From Austropuccinia psidii (lineage: Eukaryota > Basidiomycota > Pucciniomycetes > Pucciniales > Sphaerophragmiaceae): a stretch of 64,000 nt of DNA. Each line of letters opens with the position of its first letter. Position 1 is the first letter of the stretch. Position numbers and translations under genes: made by a program. The stretch covers positions 27,588,612-27,652,611 of the forward strand of contig JALGQZ010000011.1 in NCBI GenBank assembly GCA_023105745.1, read 5' to 3'. The notes beneath the pieces were generated by a model. It did not search any database. It saw only the letters and a program-made list of their open reading frames with translations, and was not told the DNA's origin. Shown here piece by piece: positions 32,290-43,261 of this stretch.

Positions 32290-34463
32290 AAAGCATTTCA
32301 TTATCTGAATCCAAGAGTTTTGATTAGCTCTTTTAGCTTGAAAAATGACTTTGAATATTCTTTTGAGTTATAAAAGTGAAGCTTTCAGATTTAGTTAAAA
32401 ATACTTTTTCATGCAAGTAAGTAAATTATTTGTAAGGATCTCCATTTTTATTGGAATTGAGTAGTGGATTGAGTATTCTTATCAATTGGAAATATGTTTT
32501 TGAAACTTCCACCCAAATTATCTTCTTTAAAATTGCAAATTGTAATGAGGTACTATCACCTTCTTGCATAAATGTGATCTGAGAGTTCCTGAGGTGTGAT
32601 GATTCAGGGGAAATGGTATTCCCCTGAAACTTCATAGATGCACACAAGGTCCACTCACATTAATCAAATTCAGAAAAGAATTTCTGGAATATTTTTCAAG
32701 GAAGTTTTTCAAAATATTGAGTGTTTTTGATTGAATTGAATCTGATTTTGGTGATAATTTTGTATTTTTGCCATAAAGTATTAATCTCAAATCTGGAAAA
32801 TCTGATGATTATTGGAAGTAGTTTTATTTGGGGAGCTTTTCACCTATTCCATCCATCATCTCTCTTATTCTTATCTTTTGAAGAAATTTTTGGAAGACTG
32901 ACTTTTCAAGATGTGCTGGAATTCTTCATGAAGATTAATATTTATTAATAATAATTCAAATCATACCAAAAAACTCTCACCTGTGTTTTTATTTTTATTT
33001 TATAGGGTCACAAGGTGATTTAATCCTTCTCCTTCCCAGAATTAATAAGCTGAGGGCTGTCCATAGTTGACAATAACTTCAGATAAATGTTGAGAAGTGT
33101 GAATAGTGGGTTTTGGATTTATATTTGGCTTCCAATTTTCCAATAATCTCTGGAAATAGTGAACTAAGAACTTGTCAAATAGATCTATTTGATACTCTTA
33201 AATTGAGTGGGACATTGCAATTTTAATTAAAAATACTCAAGTGGAAGTGGCTGAAAGAAGTATTTCTTTGGAGGGACTTTGATTCTTTTCATTATTCCAT
33301 TTTGGGATGAGTAACAAGACTATATGTACTGTATATAAGATAAGCCAATCAGAAGCCTTTGGGGTTCCACATGAAGACATTCCCATATTTCTGGGTATAT
33401 GGGCTATCCATGACGGAGAGATAATATTCTGGTTACCTTCATTTAGAAATTCAAGCTCCTCAGCAGTTATATTCAGTTTTGTCTTGGATTAACCCAAGAG
33501 TGGTGAAAAAGCAGATATGTCTTTTTGATGTCAGAGAGACGAGGATCCCTGTGGAAAAGAACAGATTAAATTATGACTATTCATTCCATCTGACTCCTCT
33601 GAAAATATACTAGGTGAGCATTTCAAAATTTCTTGGGATAATGATGAAGTGGAACTTGGATTAAATTCCTTTTCCTTTCCTTTACCAGATGATTTTTTGA
33701 GTATTTCCTCAGGAAACATTTTTTGATGAAACTTGTTATTACCTTCTTGGTTAAGAGATTGATGGTGGGTGAGTGCTTAAGAGAAGGTTTAAGCATTTGG
33801 GTTTTTTTTTGATAAATCTTGGGGCTTGGCTTGTGTACTTATTGACACTTGGGTGATGGACCTGATCTCTGAATTTGACTCTCTTGAAATTCTTGAATTC
33901 TTTCAGTGGCACTTTATAATGATTTGAGCTCTGAATTCTTTGAGGGTGCCCTGAGTGTTAACTCATATTTTTTTAAAGTACCATGGCTTTCAATTGTTTC
34001 TGTGTTCTTCCTTTTGAGGCTTGATGAATTTGATTCTGACGTTCCAAATGATTCAGTATTGATGTTTGTTTTTGTGGTTCTTTCCTTTAATGACAAGGCT
34101 TCTCCAGAATGTTGAATTTTCAGATAGTTTAGGCTATAATCCCTCATAAGACCCAATAACAAAGTATGCATATCATCAATAGTGATAATTTTGGAATGGC
34201 TCCAGTAAGGAAGGTCTCCCAAAATAGTGTAATGAGGCCCATGTTCTGCTAAAACTTTCTTTTTCTTTAGTTGTGGTTGCTTGAAGCCATTAAGTAATTC
34301 CTTATTTATGCTGATCTTGATTCTTTGGGGGCCAAGAGTTTTTGTCAATCTTTTTAATATCTTTAATGGGTAAATTACAATGTGCACAAAAGCGACTTGC
34401 TGAGTGAGATGCTAAACCCCCAATTTTTCAGAGTTCTGGAATATCCCCAATTGATAAGAGTAG
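32290..34463 (-). pseudogene. KDZ-2: C-terminal part of a KDZ-like transposase
   Basis: From right to left the minus strand reads 'LSIGDIPEL', 'RFCAHCNLPIKDIKK' (34400-34350), 'LGDLPYWSHSKIITIDDMH' then 'LLLGL' (34220-34150), a Ser/Lys-rich segment, 'IISPSWIAHIPRNMG' (33425-33375), 'KASDWLIL...LIPKW', 'KPTIHTSQHLSEVIVNYG' (33115-33060), and 'FQGNTISPESSHLRNSQI' to 'GDPYK' (32630-32426). This is the order of the KDZ-like transposase catalytic and C-terminal regions. Longest open pieces are 33914-34387 and 32426-32647. Element C inserted at 34463/47133, within the sequence 'EASLLLSIGD', and the reading resumes cleanly on the other side. Confidence 0.75.
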
Positions 34464-36601
34464 TGTGAGCCTGTGAGGTATGTATAACATACCCATAAGG
34501 CCACAAATAACTTTATACACATTTAAATTTGTCTTCAATAGACTTTTTAATTGCATTTAAAATAAAAAATAACAAAAAATAAGTATAACTTTTTTTTGGA
34601 TAAACAAAGTTATAAATATTATGTCATTTTTCGATTATACACCAAAAATAACCTAGGGTACATCCATAAGGTCTTATACCCAAAAACACTTGTTTCTTAT
34701 GTTATTAGAAGATTTAAGAATCTCACAGTACTAATGTAAATTTTTTAACATTTTTTTAAAATTGTTAAATTCAAGCTTAAATTTAAAGTTGCATAAGGTT
34801 TATGCAAACTTACCAAAATTTTAGTTAAAATTGAGGTGTGGTGTATATTTACTGAATTGGCTAAGGATTTGTCATACAGAATGTGAATCCTGCGTGAGCT
34901 CAATTTAAAAGAGTTTAAGGCCATAGTATGGCTTTAAATAAATAAAAGGGCAAAATCCACGCGAAAAGGTGGGACAAAGGAAAAAGACCAAATAGAGCTG
35001 GGTTACCCAACTTTTTGGATCTGCAAGGATTCAATTAAGGTTGTCCCCCTGTATTGGAGTATTTTTAACCTTATTTAAACTTTAAGATTAGACTTTGATC
35101 CAAAATTAAAGTTTAAACTGGTTTTATCCCAATTTAGACAGGAATTTCAAGCTGCCAAAGGGTGAATCCCAATATGCAGGCTTGAATTCAAGGTTTTAAG
35201 AACTTTCAAAGCTTAATTAAGCTTAAAAAGCTTGAATAAGTGTAAAACTTTAAGTTTTCAAGCATTAAAACCTTATCAAAACTTAAGGTTTGGTGTGTAT
35301 TGCTATTTTACATGGAAAAATAGCAATAACTTCAAAAATTTGTTAAAAATCCAATTCTTAATGAATTTGCTGGAAAATTTTACACAGCTTACAATTTATT
35401 AATATCTACATATAAATTGAATTTTAGGTATCCTTCATAAATAAATTTCTTGGGCAATTAGCCTGAAAATTTACGCTTTTGATTAAAACTCAAATAAAAT
35501 TATAATTTCTTTAAAAATTAATTAAAAATTGAGTTTAAGAGATTTCTGCTTGAAACTCTATTTTTAAGTTTTTCATGTGATGAACGTTAATATAAATAAG
35601 TTTTTTTATATTAAAAACTCAAAGTAATTAGTTTAAATAAGGATAAAAGTTACATGGAGTTAAGAATAACACTGATAGCTTTAAATTGGAATTAAAATTA
35701 AGTTCCCTTAAGTTAAGAACTTTAATTTTAAGCATGGTTTTTCAGTTTTGACCTGAGCACGCCCTCTATATCCATTATGAATCATGAGAGCTTCTCTGAA
35801 GACATAAAAAGAGTCTTTTCATCACTGTTTTTGTCCATCATTAATTATCAATCCAATCATATTAGAAATTTAAACAGGTAAAGTTTTATTAAATATAAAA
35901 TCTTATTATTAAAGTAATTCTTAAGTTATTTTATTCTTTATTAATTAAAATTAAAGAATTTAAATCATAGAATTTAGATTATTGTTGTAATCACCAATAA
36001 TATATTTTTATTAAATAAAAATTATCATCTTAAATATCTTCTAAAAATCCACAAATTCCTCTTAAAAACTCTTTAATCATAATTTTTATTATAAAAAGTT
36101 GTTTTATCTTTAAAAATATTGATTTTTGGCGTGTTTTTAACTTATAATTATTATTTGATATAATAACTGTTGTTGTTTGACTTGTTGTATTAAATAAATA
36201 TTATAAGTAAGCTTTCTCTAAATTTCTATATCTTTTTTATCTAGTATTAGTTTTTTTACATAGAATTTTATTCTATAAGAATCATTTCTGCACAGTGTGT
36301 GTATTAATTCTTTTATAAATAATCTTTATATTATTTATAAGTGGTTAATATTCATATTTTCAACATGTAATTGTCTCATTAAGACCTTTACACTTCTTAT
36401 TGTTATAACTGTCAGTGACTATAACAATAATAGAATAATTATAATTTATTATAATTATTATTATTATTTATTATTATATTTTTATAATATATTTAAATTT
36501 GTGGTTATAATATTTTGTTATATTATATATTTCTACTGAGGACAGTCATAGTACTATTGATATTGCTACTATTATCAAGAGTTTCATGGACAAACCTTAC
36601 A
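34464..36601 (+). repeat. 5' LTR of element C
   Basis: It starts TGTGAGCCTGTGAGG and ends CAAACCTTACA. It repeats at 44998-47132. A 'gacataaaaagag' TATA-like box lies at 35801-35813. The open frames at 36297-36703 are LTR sequence, not genes. Confidence 0.93.
35803..35811 (+). promoter_or_regulatory. Likely TATA box of the element C LTR
   Basis: CATAAAAAG sits in a conserved 'ctctgaagacataaaaagagtc' context, repeated in the 3' LTR near 46306. The LTR of element D has TATAAAAG in a similar place. Confidence 0.45.
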
Positions 36602-36621
36602 TTTGGGGGCCTGGCCGTGAT
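36602..36621 (+). other. Primer-binding site of element C
   Basis: TTTGGGGGCCTGGCCGTGAT follows the 5' LTR directly. TGGGGG begins two bases in. The same site is found in A (21711-21728) and D (63904-63923). I cannot name the tRNA, and self-priming is possible. Confidence 0.7.
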
Positions 36622-37314
36622 TTTAACCAATTTTTGGGACATAAATCATATTCTAGACCTTATGTTACTGTTTTTTGACGTAAAATTGCCCAATTTATCT
36701 TAATATTGGCTTTTTTGGGACTTATCCCTTATAAATAATCTTTATAATATTAATAAAGTTATTTTTTCTTAAAAATATTGTTTGAAAAAATATACTATTG
36801 AGTGACTTGGAATAAATTTCTTTTGTCTTACTAGTGGCCTTTTCACATCACAGACTTGAAATTTATTCTTTGAGTTATTCTAGTATAAAGTGAATAATAA
36901 TACAATTTTGATTAATAAACTTGTTAGTTGCATAATTATTATTTCTTTAAAGAAAATAAAAAATCAAATCAAAAATTAAAAAATCAAAAATCTTTACTAA
37001 AAATATTTTTTCTTTTATCTTACACATTTTTCTTTATTTTTGATGTAATTTGCCATAAATTACATTAAAACAACTTTATTCAATAAGTTGAGTTTATAAG
37101 TTATTTTTATTGTTTGATATAATAACTTATATTTGGATTTTTTCTCTAGTGTCATCAATTAGAGACAGCTCTTCAGACTCTGAAGCCTCAGAGTCTAGTA
37201 TTGAAATTCAAACCAGCCCAGCACCAAGGGATTTAATAACCAAAGAGCCCTTTAAAGGTCCAGCAGGTGAATTCAATCCATTCTTGGTCTATTTTTTCCT
37301 AAAATTGACGTACA
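36622..37314 (+). other. Element C leader with a small upstream frame
   Basis: AT-rich leader. From 37110 an open frame of about 70 codons contains 'SSIRDSSSDSEASESSIEIQ', a polar Ser/Glu segment that is protein-like against its surroundings and has a weak counterpart in A. It overlaps the gag ATG at 37315. The 'ttttctctag' just before 'tgtcatcaat' (37139-37148) could be a splice acceptor, so an upstream spliced exon is possible. Confidence 0.45.
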
Positions 37315-38377
37315 ATGACTCCTACTAGAAGTGGAAGTAATTACTCCATCCAATCAAATGGATCTGGCCAGGACATTCCAGTCACAAATCAAAAAGACAA
37401 GAATGTCAGCCCAGAGGAGAGGCACAAATGGAGGATGCCAGAACTTCCACCAGTTCCCAAAGGTTAGCCAGCACCTTTGAACCTCTTATTGAGAGTCCAG
37501 AAGCTGACATAACTGCTATTGCTGTTAGACCTGAATCATTTCCAACAGGCAGCAGTGGAGATTTACCAGTCTCAGTACAAGAACTGGTTTATGGCCACCA
37601 AACAGCACAAGTGGGAACTTCTCCCAAGTCTTTGGATAGGCACCATGAACTCTCATCTTCAAGTGAAGAGGTTCATGGGGCCAGAAAAGACAGAAGAACT
37701 TCTGAAGGGTTGGACACCAATGTCTTGCAAAGGACAAGTCCAACAGATAAAGGCTTGGTTGAAAAACCAAAGCATGTTATCAGAGGATCAGAAGAAGAAG
37801 TTGGCCCAAGGCAAGGAAAACAGCCAAGTGGAAGCTCCCCAAGCATCCACCAGCAAAACTCCGCCTCAACAAGTGCCAAGCAAGCCCCAAAGACCAATCA
37901 GAAGGGCAAGGCAAAGCCCAAATGGATTAAGCCTTACCCGCAGAATTACAGAATCCCAAAGAAAGAAAAGACAGCCATGGAAAATGTGTTCAACATGGCA
38001 AGAACTCTGATGGAATTCAAAAACAAGGAGGAGGAAAGATTGAGCCAATTTTTCCCAAGGAAATAGATCTTGTTAAGCTTGTAACTCAATTTGAATCTTG
38101 TAATAAAGAAATTATGACAAAGTTTAAATCATTTGAGTATATCCAACAAAAGCTGGGTAATGAGATATTACAAGTAAAAGACCAACCAAAAACCAATATT
38201 GGCCTTGAAAATGTTAATAAAGACAATATTGTGTCTTTCACGCAAATTTGTGAAAGAATTGAGTCTAAAGCTACTTTGCTCAATCAACCAGATGACAATT
38301 CAATTTCTTTTATAACTGGACAGTTAAGAGAATTGAAATTACAAGTTCAAAACTTGGAAAATTCAACTGGTCACAAT
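37315..38377 (+). pseudogene. Element C gag N-terminal region, two overlapping frames
   Basis: The gag start 'MTPTRSGSNYSIQSNG' at 37315 soon meets a stop after a small indel. The gag frame continues from 37428 ('MEDARTSTSS') to about 37890, then shifts again and resumes as 'EIDLVKLVTQF' and the coil 'FEYIQQKLGNEILQVKD' (38068-38377). The nested frame runs from ATG 37645 ('MNSHLQVKRFMGPEKTEELL') through 'WTPMSCKGQVQQIKAWLKNQ', and after the same indel through 'YRIPKKEKTAMENVFNMAR' to a stop at 38064. Both frames match element A. The region ends at the E insertion. Confidence 0.8.
37645..38066 (+). pseudogene. Nested overlapping ORF in element C gag
   Basis: This is the counterpart of the 150 aa nested frame in A, about 140 codons. 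The start context CACCATGA is a good fungal initiation context. One indel near 37890 moves the reading from the frame of 37519-38010 to that of 37428-38066, so this copy is broken. Start, stop and helical segments are kept between A and C. Confidence 0.65.
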
Positions 38378-39816
38378 TGTCAGGATGAAACTATGATAAA
38401 GGTGTAAATAGGCTAGTTACAACTTTAACTATGTTTGTGACATGGTAAAAATGGTTTAAAAAATATTTATAAGAGTTGAAGATGATTTGATTTAAGATTA
38501 AAAGGGCTTTACTATATATAATATAGTGGTGGTGAGCGCTGTTGAAAGCCCTGGGTGCAGCTTTATCTGTTGGGTTACAATAATAAAAGACTACAATAAT
38601 TAAGATTTATAATTATACCTGATTATCAACCAAGAGTAAAACTGTTTTTGACGGTTTACTATGTAGGTTATTCAAGAGCAGGATGAGGAGACAATTCTGG
38701 CTGTGAAAAGCCTCCTTTTTATCCTGAAATTGGGTGGAAAGGGTGCTAGACCTTTCCACATAGAGGAAGTGAATATTTTTCACTCTCTAGTACTGGCTTG
38801 TGGTTCGCAAACAGCCTGTAAAACCTGTATTGGGCTCATATGTGGTTTTGAAACCACATCTGGGCAGGTTTCTTCAATACAGGGTGAAGATTTTCATCTG
38901 GGGACCTCACAGCCTGATTCTGATGTGTATGACACGTAGAATGCTGTACAGAAGCTGTATGGGACCCCAGTATTGACTTAAATATGAGGTATTGAAGTAA
39001 AAACAAGCTCCTGCGTCTCTTTGACACCTCATATTCATGGTTATGGGATATTATCCCATGGTAAAGCTGTATTGGTCAGAATGTGGGATTTTGACCTTGA
39101 AACAGCTATACCTTCGTCAGTTCTTGAGATATCATCCTCAAAACTGGACCAGTGTGTAGCCCTGTATGTGTTCTACACAGTGGTACCTTATTTTATATGG
39201 TTATCATTAAACATGGCAAAGTTATGCGATGTACAAGATTTTTGTACATATGTGTGTTTTAGGCAAAAAGCTGTATTGAGCTTGTTTGCCCCATAACCTC
39301 TGCTGTAGTTGAGATATGGAGAAATTGATGACACCATCAGATAGCCCTGATTGTGCTCTTTCAAAAAAGACCCCACTTCAGGTATCTCACACTAAAACTG
39401 TAGAAGTTAGATGAGAGGTGAATGTTTTGTTCACCCTTATTTGGCCTGAAATTGACCATAACTCCAGTAATATTGGTGCTAGCCCAGTTTGGCTGGTACC
39501 ATTGGATAGCCCTGGCTTAGAGCTTCATTTTTAGTACCCATTTGTTGGGGTTAAGCCTCTCCTCCTGGATTTTAGATGAGAGGTGAAAATTAAGGTTTAT
39601 GCTCAGGAATAACTTTGAGCAGGAATAACTTTGTTATTTCTTGTCCTATGGTGATGGGAGTTATATTTTCAGAAAGAAGTGAGTTTCCTCTTTCTTTTGA
39701 TAACTTTTGAGCTGATTTGGCTCAGCTCCATGTTTTGGTGGTATCCTGGCTATACCATTGGTTTATGGTATTTTGGCTGTCATGCTTGTGCTCTGGTTTT
39801 GAGTCACAGGTTGACA
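38378..39816 (-). repeat. LTR of element E
   Basis: On the plus strand it starts TGTCAGGATG and ends GGTTGACA, so the ends form TGTCA...TGACA, 1439 bases. It touches a polypurine tract at 39817. It is not closely related to the A, B, C or D LTRs. The open frames within it (38703-38939, 39021-39296 and others) are not genes. Confidence 0.75.
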
Positions 39817-39840
39817 TACCCTCCCTCTAAAAAAGGCTCA
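39817..39840 (-). other. Polypurine tract of element E
   Basis: Minus-strand TTTTTTAGAGGGAGGGTA directly precedes the LTR start TGTCAACC, fixing the orientation and LTR edge. Confidence 0.75.
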
Positions 39841-39855
39841 TAATTGATGAGACTT

Positions 39856-40290
39856 TTAAGTCCTCCTAGAGGCTCGGAATCTTCTTAAATGAAGGTTCTC
39901 ATCTGGTATGGCATCTTCTGCCACCCATTTGTCCTTGTCAGCTGTTTGGTGCTTGAATCTGACTAAGTATTGTCTTTGATCCTTCCCATTAAGTCTGATA
40001 TTCCTGGCCCGGATTATTTTACTCACAGGTCCAGGGGAATCCTCCACTTCCACTATCTCTGGTGGTGTGGGGTTCCTCCTCCTGGAGGGTAATTTGTCCT
40101 TCTCTGTTTGGAAGTATGGTTTTACTCAACTTACTGGAAAGACTGGGTGCTTCCTGGAAAACTCCTCTGTAAGTTTGACTTCCACTGCATTCTTCTCATC
40201 AACCTAATGATAGTGAAGGGCCGTACAAATGAGTCTCTCATCTTCTTGGGTCCTTTAAGATTATTAAAGTTTAGTGTAGACACTAGCACC
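39856..40290 (-). pseudogene. Element E integrase end and chromodomain
   Basis: The reading begins 'VLVSTLNFNNLKGPKKMRDS' (integrase C-terminal barrel), suffers frameshifts near 40200 and a stop near 40129, and then gives an intact chromodomain-like segment in 39856-40053: 'KIIRARNIRLNGKDQRQYLV', 'RFKHQTADKDKWVAEDAIPD'. The aromatic and acidic pattern matches a chromodomain, which would bind modified histone tails. It is related to, but distinct from, the C chromodomain at 44630-44857. Confidence 0.8.
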
Positions 40291-40866
40291 TCCCAAGGCA
40301 ATCCACACCAATTCTTGACAGAAATTTGCTTAATGATTTACATCATACCATTTCAAGTAATGAGGTGGAAACTGCTTGCAATTTCAAATGACATTCCAAA
40401 ATTAGAGGAATGGCCAACCTTCAATGGTGAAGTAGAATATAATCATATGGAATTTATGAAAACAATTGATATGTTCAAAAAAGACTTTAACATACCAGAT
40501 GAATACATAAGTGCCAGATTACACTCATTATTTACCAGATCAGCAAATAAATGGTATTACAAAATGAGACAAGACCATGGTAGACATTCTTGGCCTTGGT
40601 GGAAAGAACAAATTATTTCCAAATGGGCTAATGATTCCTGGAGTTTTAGAATGGAAAATTCTTTTGACAAAGCCATTTTTAATATTGAGAGGGACAGGCC
40701 CATGTCTTGGTTTCTTAAACAGAAGGACAGATTAACTGCCCTTCATCCTGATATGTCTGAAACAATGGTACATAAAAGGATATTAAGGAAGTGTGGTGGT
40801 GACCTTTAGCATGCTATAAGAAGCAGATGTATTGAGCCTTGCTCTACAGAAGATTATATCAATGCT
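40291..40866 (+). pseudogene. Element C gag core
   Basis: After the E junction, gag resumes 'PRQSTPILDRNLLNDLHH', shifts frame near 40390, then runs 'DIPKLEEWPTFNGEVEYNHM', 'KWYYKMRQDHGRHSWPWWKE' and 'RMENSFDKAIFNIERDRPMS' to 'RKCGGDL'. TAG at 40807-40809 replaces a Glu codon of A. An open frame starting at 40108 joins antisense E sequence to this gag and is not an authentic start. Confidence 0.85.
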
Positions 40867-41436
40867 ATGGAGGACATCACTACTAGAACAAAAATTGCAA
40901 GAAATTGGTCCAAATCCCCAATAGACAATAAGACTAATGGGAAACCAATCTCAAAGCCAAATAAACCACAAGACATACTTCCTTTGAAATGTCACAAATG
41001 TGGAAGTACATCTCATTTAGCCAACACTTGCCCAAAAAAGACAAGGATCAATGAGATAAATGTTGAAAAAGTGGAAGACACAAAAGAAAAAACTGATGTA
41101 TCTTTACATGAAAGTGATTATGAGCCTTCAGAAGAAGGAGAAGTACCAGAAGAGCTTATTATAGAAAAAATTAATGTTTCTTTTGAAGTTACTGAGGTAC
41201 ACACTCATTTACCACAGTATAGTGATGAATGTATGGATCTCATACATGTGCAAGATGCTAAAATTCAGAAAACCAAACCTGTCAGAGGTAAAGGTTATAC
41301 AGCTGGTTCATCTTGTATCACTAATATTGTGATATACAACACAGAAGCCAAGATACACCTTGACTCAGGTGCTTTTTGCACTTGTGTTGGAAAGGATTAT
41401 CTTGACAAAGTTTATACCAATTGGCAAGACAAATGA
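40867..41436 (+). pseudogene. Element C nucleocapsid and protease start
   Basis: In frame with the gag core. The zinc knuckle 'CHKCGSTSHLANTC' is intact. An acidic spacer and 'EVTEVHTHLPQYSDEC' follow, then the protease 'EAKIHLDSGAFCTCVG' with a DSG active site, still a functional form. It ends at TGA 41434-41436, where A has a Leu codon, and the frame continues without a shift. Confidence 0.88.
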
Positions 41437-42589
41437 ATGCCAATTGAAGGTATAACATTCAGCAGTGCTAGCCAAAATATGCACCCTTTGGGTATATTTG
41501 AGGCATCAATCATATTTCCTCATCCTGCAGGAAGTATAAGATTGAAAGTTGAAATTGTTGTCATGAATAATTGTACTTCACAACACTTTATACTTGGGAA
41601 TGATTATCTCAATATTTATGGTATTGATATTAATAATCATAAAGACAGGTATTTCACTATAGGGGAAAATAAAAGACAAAAATTTGCTTTTCCTCTAGAA
41701 AAAAGAGAAATTACTGTCATTAAACAAGTAAAAAATGTTATTAAGGAAACATTTGTGTCGAGTCAATTGATTGAAGCACAAATTAGTCATGAATTAACAC
41801 TGGAAATGAAGGAAGAGCTTATTGAAATTTTATTTCAATACAGGGAAGCCTTTGCTTCAGATAATGAACCACTTGGGGCTATAAAAGGCCATGAGGTGGA
41901 CATTATTCTTAATGTGGAAAGGCCTTATCCACCACTATTAAGAAGACCAGCTTACCCAGCTAGCCCTAGGGCTAGAGAATCATTAGAAAGTCATATTAAT
42001 GAACTAATGAAGCTGGGAGTTCTTAGAAAGGTTGGACACAATGAGGAAGTAGAAGTCACAACTCCAGTAATCATTACTTTGCATAATGATAAGTCAAGGA
42101 TGGTTGGTGATTTTACAGCACTGAATACCTATACTATTCCAGACAGGTATCCAATCCCTAGAATTCATGAGACTTTGACTCAATTGTCCAAAGCAAGATT
42201 CATTACTTCCATGGATGCTCTGAAAGGCTTTCATCAGAATGTTTTGACACCTCATGCTAGGAAGTTATTGAGAATAATTGCTCATTGTGGGATTTATGAG
42301 TATTTGAGAATGCCTTTTGGTATTAAAAATGCACCCTCTCATTATCAGAGAATGATGAATACCATTTTCCCACATGAATTGTCAGAAGGATGGTTAATCA
42401 TTTATATTGATGACATTATCATTTGTTCAGAAACCTGGCAATTACATTTAGAGATACTTTCATTAATAATTAAGAAAATTCTTCAAGTGAACATGAAAAT
42501 ATCTCTTAAAAATGTAATTTTGGGTTTCATTAGTTGAACTCTCTAGGACATGTAGTCTCAGGACTGAGCCTTGTATTGACAAAAACAAA
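41437..42589 (+). pseudogene. Element C protease end and reverse transcriptase
   Basis: It opens with the rest of the protease ('NDYLNIYGIDINNHKDRYF'). RT fingers and palm follow: 'DNEPLGAIKGHEVDIILN', 'PVIITLHNDKSRMVGDF', 'FITSMDALKGFHQNVLTPH' and 'YLRMPFGIKNAPSHYQRMM', with an intact catalytic box 'YIDDIIIC' near 42403. A frameshift at about 42510 ends the frame. The next segment continues one base out of register, so the copy is broken although its RT active site is intact. Confidence 0.9.
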
Positions 42590-43261
42590 GTGGATGCAGT
42601 TTTATTGAAACAAATTCCCCAGAACAAAAAAGAAATGATGTCTTTTTTGGGGTTTTCCAGTTATTACAGGCAACACCTTAAATATTTTGCAATCCATGCC
42701 AGATCATTATACAGAATTTGTGATCAGCAAACTGTTTTTGAAATGACACAGGAGAGGATTCAAGCATATGATAAAATCAAGTATGCCTTAACCAATGCAC
42801 CATTATTATTGATGCCAGACTGGAAACTTCCTTTCAAGCTGTATATTGATGCGTGTGGTGAAGGTTTAGGAGCTTCTCTTCATCAGGTTCAAATTGTCAA
42901 TGACAAACCTTATGAAGGTCCAATTTGTTTTATATCAAGACAAATTAAACCTACTGAGGCAAGATATGGAGCTAGCCAAATGGAGTACCTTTGCCTTGTT
43001 TGGGCTTTGGAAAAACTTCATTACTATCTTTATGGTAGTGTGTTTGAAGTAATTACTGATTGTAATGCAGTAAAATCACTTCTTAACATGAAAACTCCAA
43101 ACAGGCACATGTTAAGATGGCAGATTGCTATACAGGAGTATAGAGGCAATATGACCATAGTACATAAAGCTGGAAATATTCATAAGAATGCTGATGGCTT
43201 AAGTAGATGGGCATTACCAAATACACCTGATAGCCCCGCCTATGTTCCTACAAGTGCATAA
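42590..43261 (+). pseudogene. Element C RT thumb and RNase H
   Basis: '[20 protein letters not shown]' is the RT connection. RNase H shows '[17 protein letters not shown]', '[20 protein letters not shown]', '[18 protein letters not shown]' and '[16 protein letters not shown]', with the expected acidic residues. 'YLYGS' has Tyr where A has Asp. It ends at TAA 43259-43261, where A has GAA. This is the intact version of the domain split in A. Confidence 0.9.

Larger units (their letters stand above)
38378..40290 (-). mobile_element. Element E: 5'-truncated Gypsy fragment inside element C gag
   Basis: On the minus strand the fragment carries the end of an integrase, a chromodomain, a polypurine tract and a complete LTR. 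Its outer LTR end (38378) forms a sharp junction with C gag. The other end breaks off inside the integrase near 40290, where C gag resumes with 'PRQSTPILDRN'. Relative to A, 35-40 codons of C gag are missing, so a deletion removed the rest of E with some of C. Confidence 0.8.

Noticed and set aside
36297..36703. Two small open frames
   Set aside because: They lie wholly in the 5' LTR of element C, and the first recurs in truncated form in the 3' LTR at 46798-46986.
38703..39376. Several open frames of 60-90 codons
   Set aside because: They lie in the LTR of element E on both strands and show no protein-like motif.
40108..40809. Apparent 233-codon gene
   Set aside because: Its first part is antisense element E sequence and its second part is element C gag; the fusion is an accident of the insertion.
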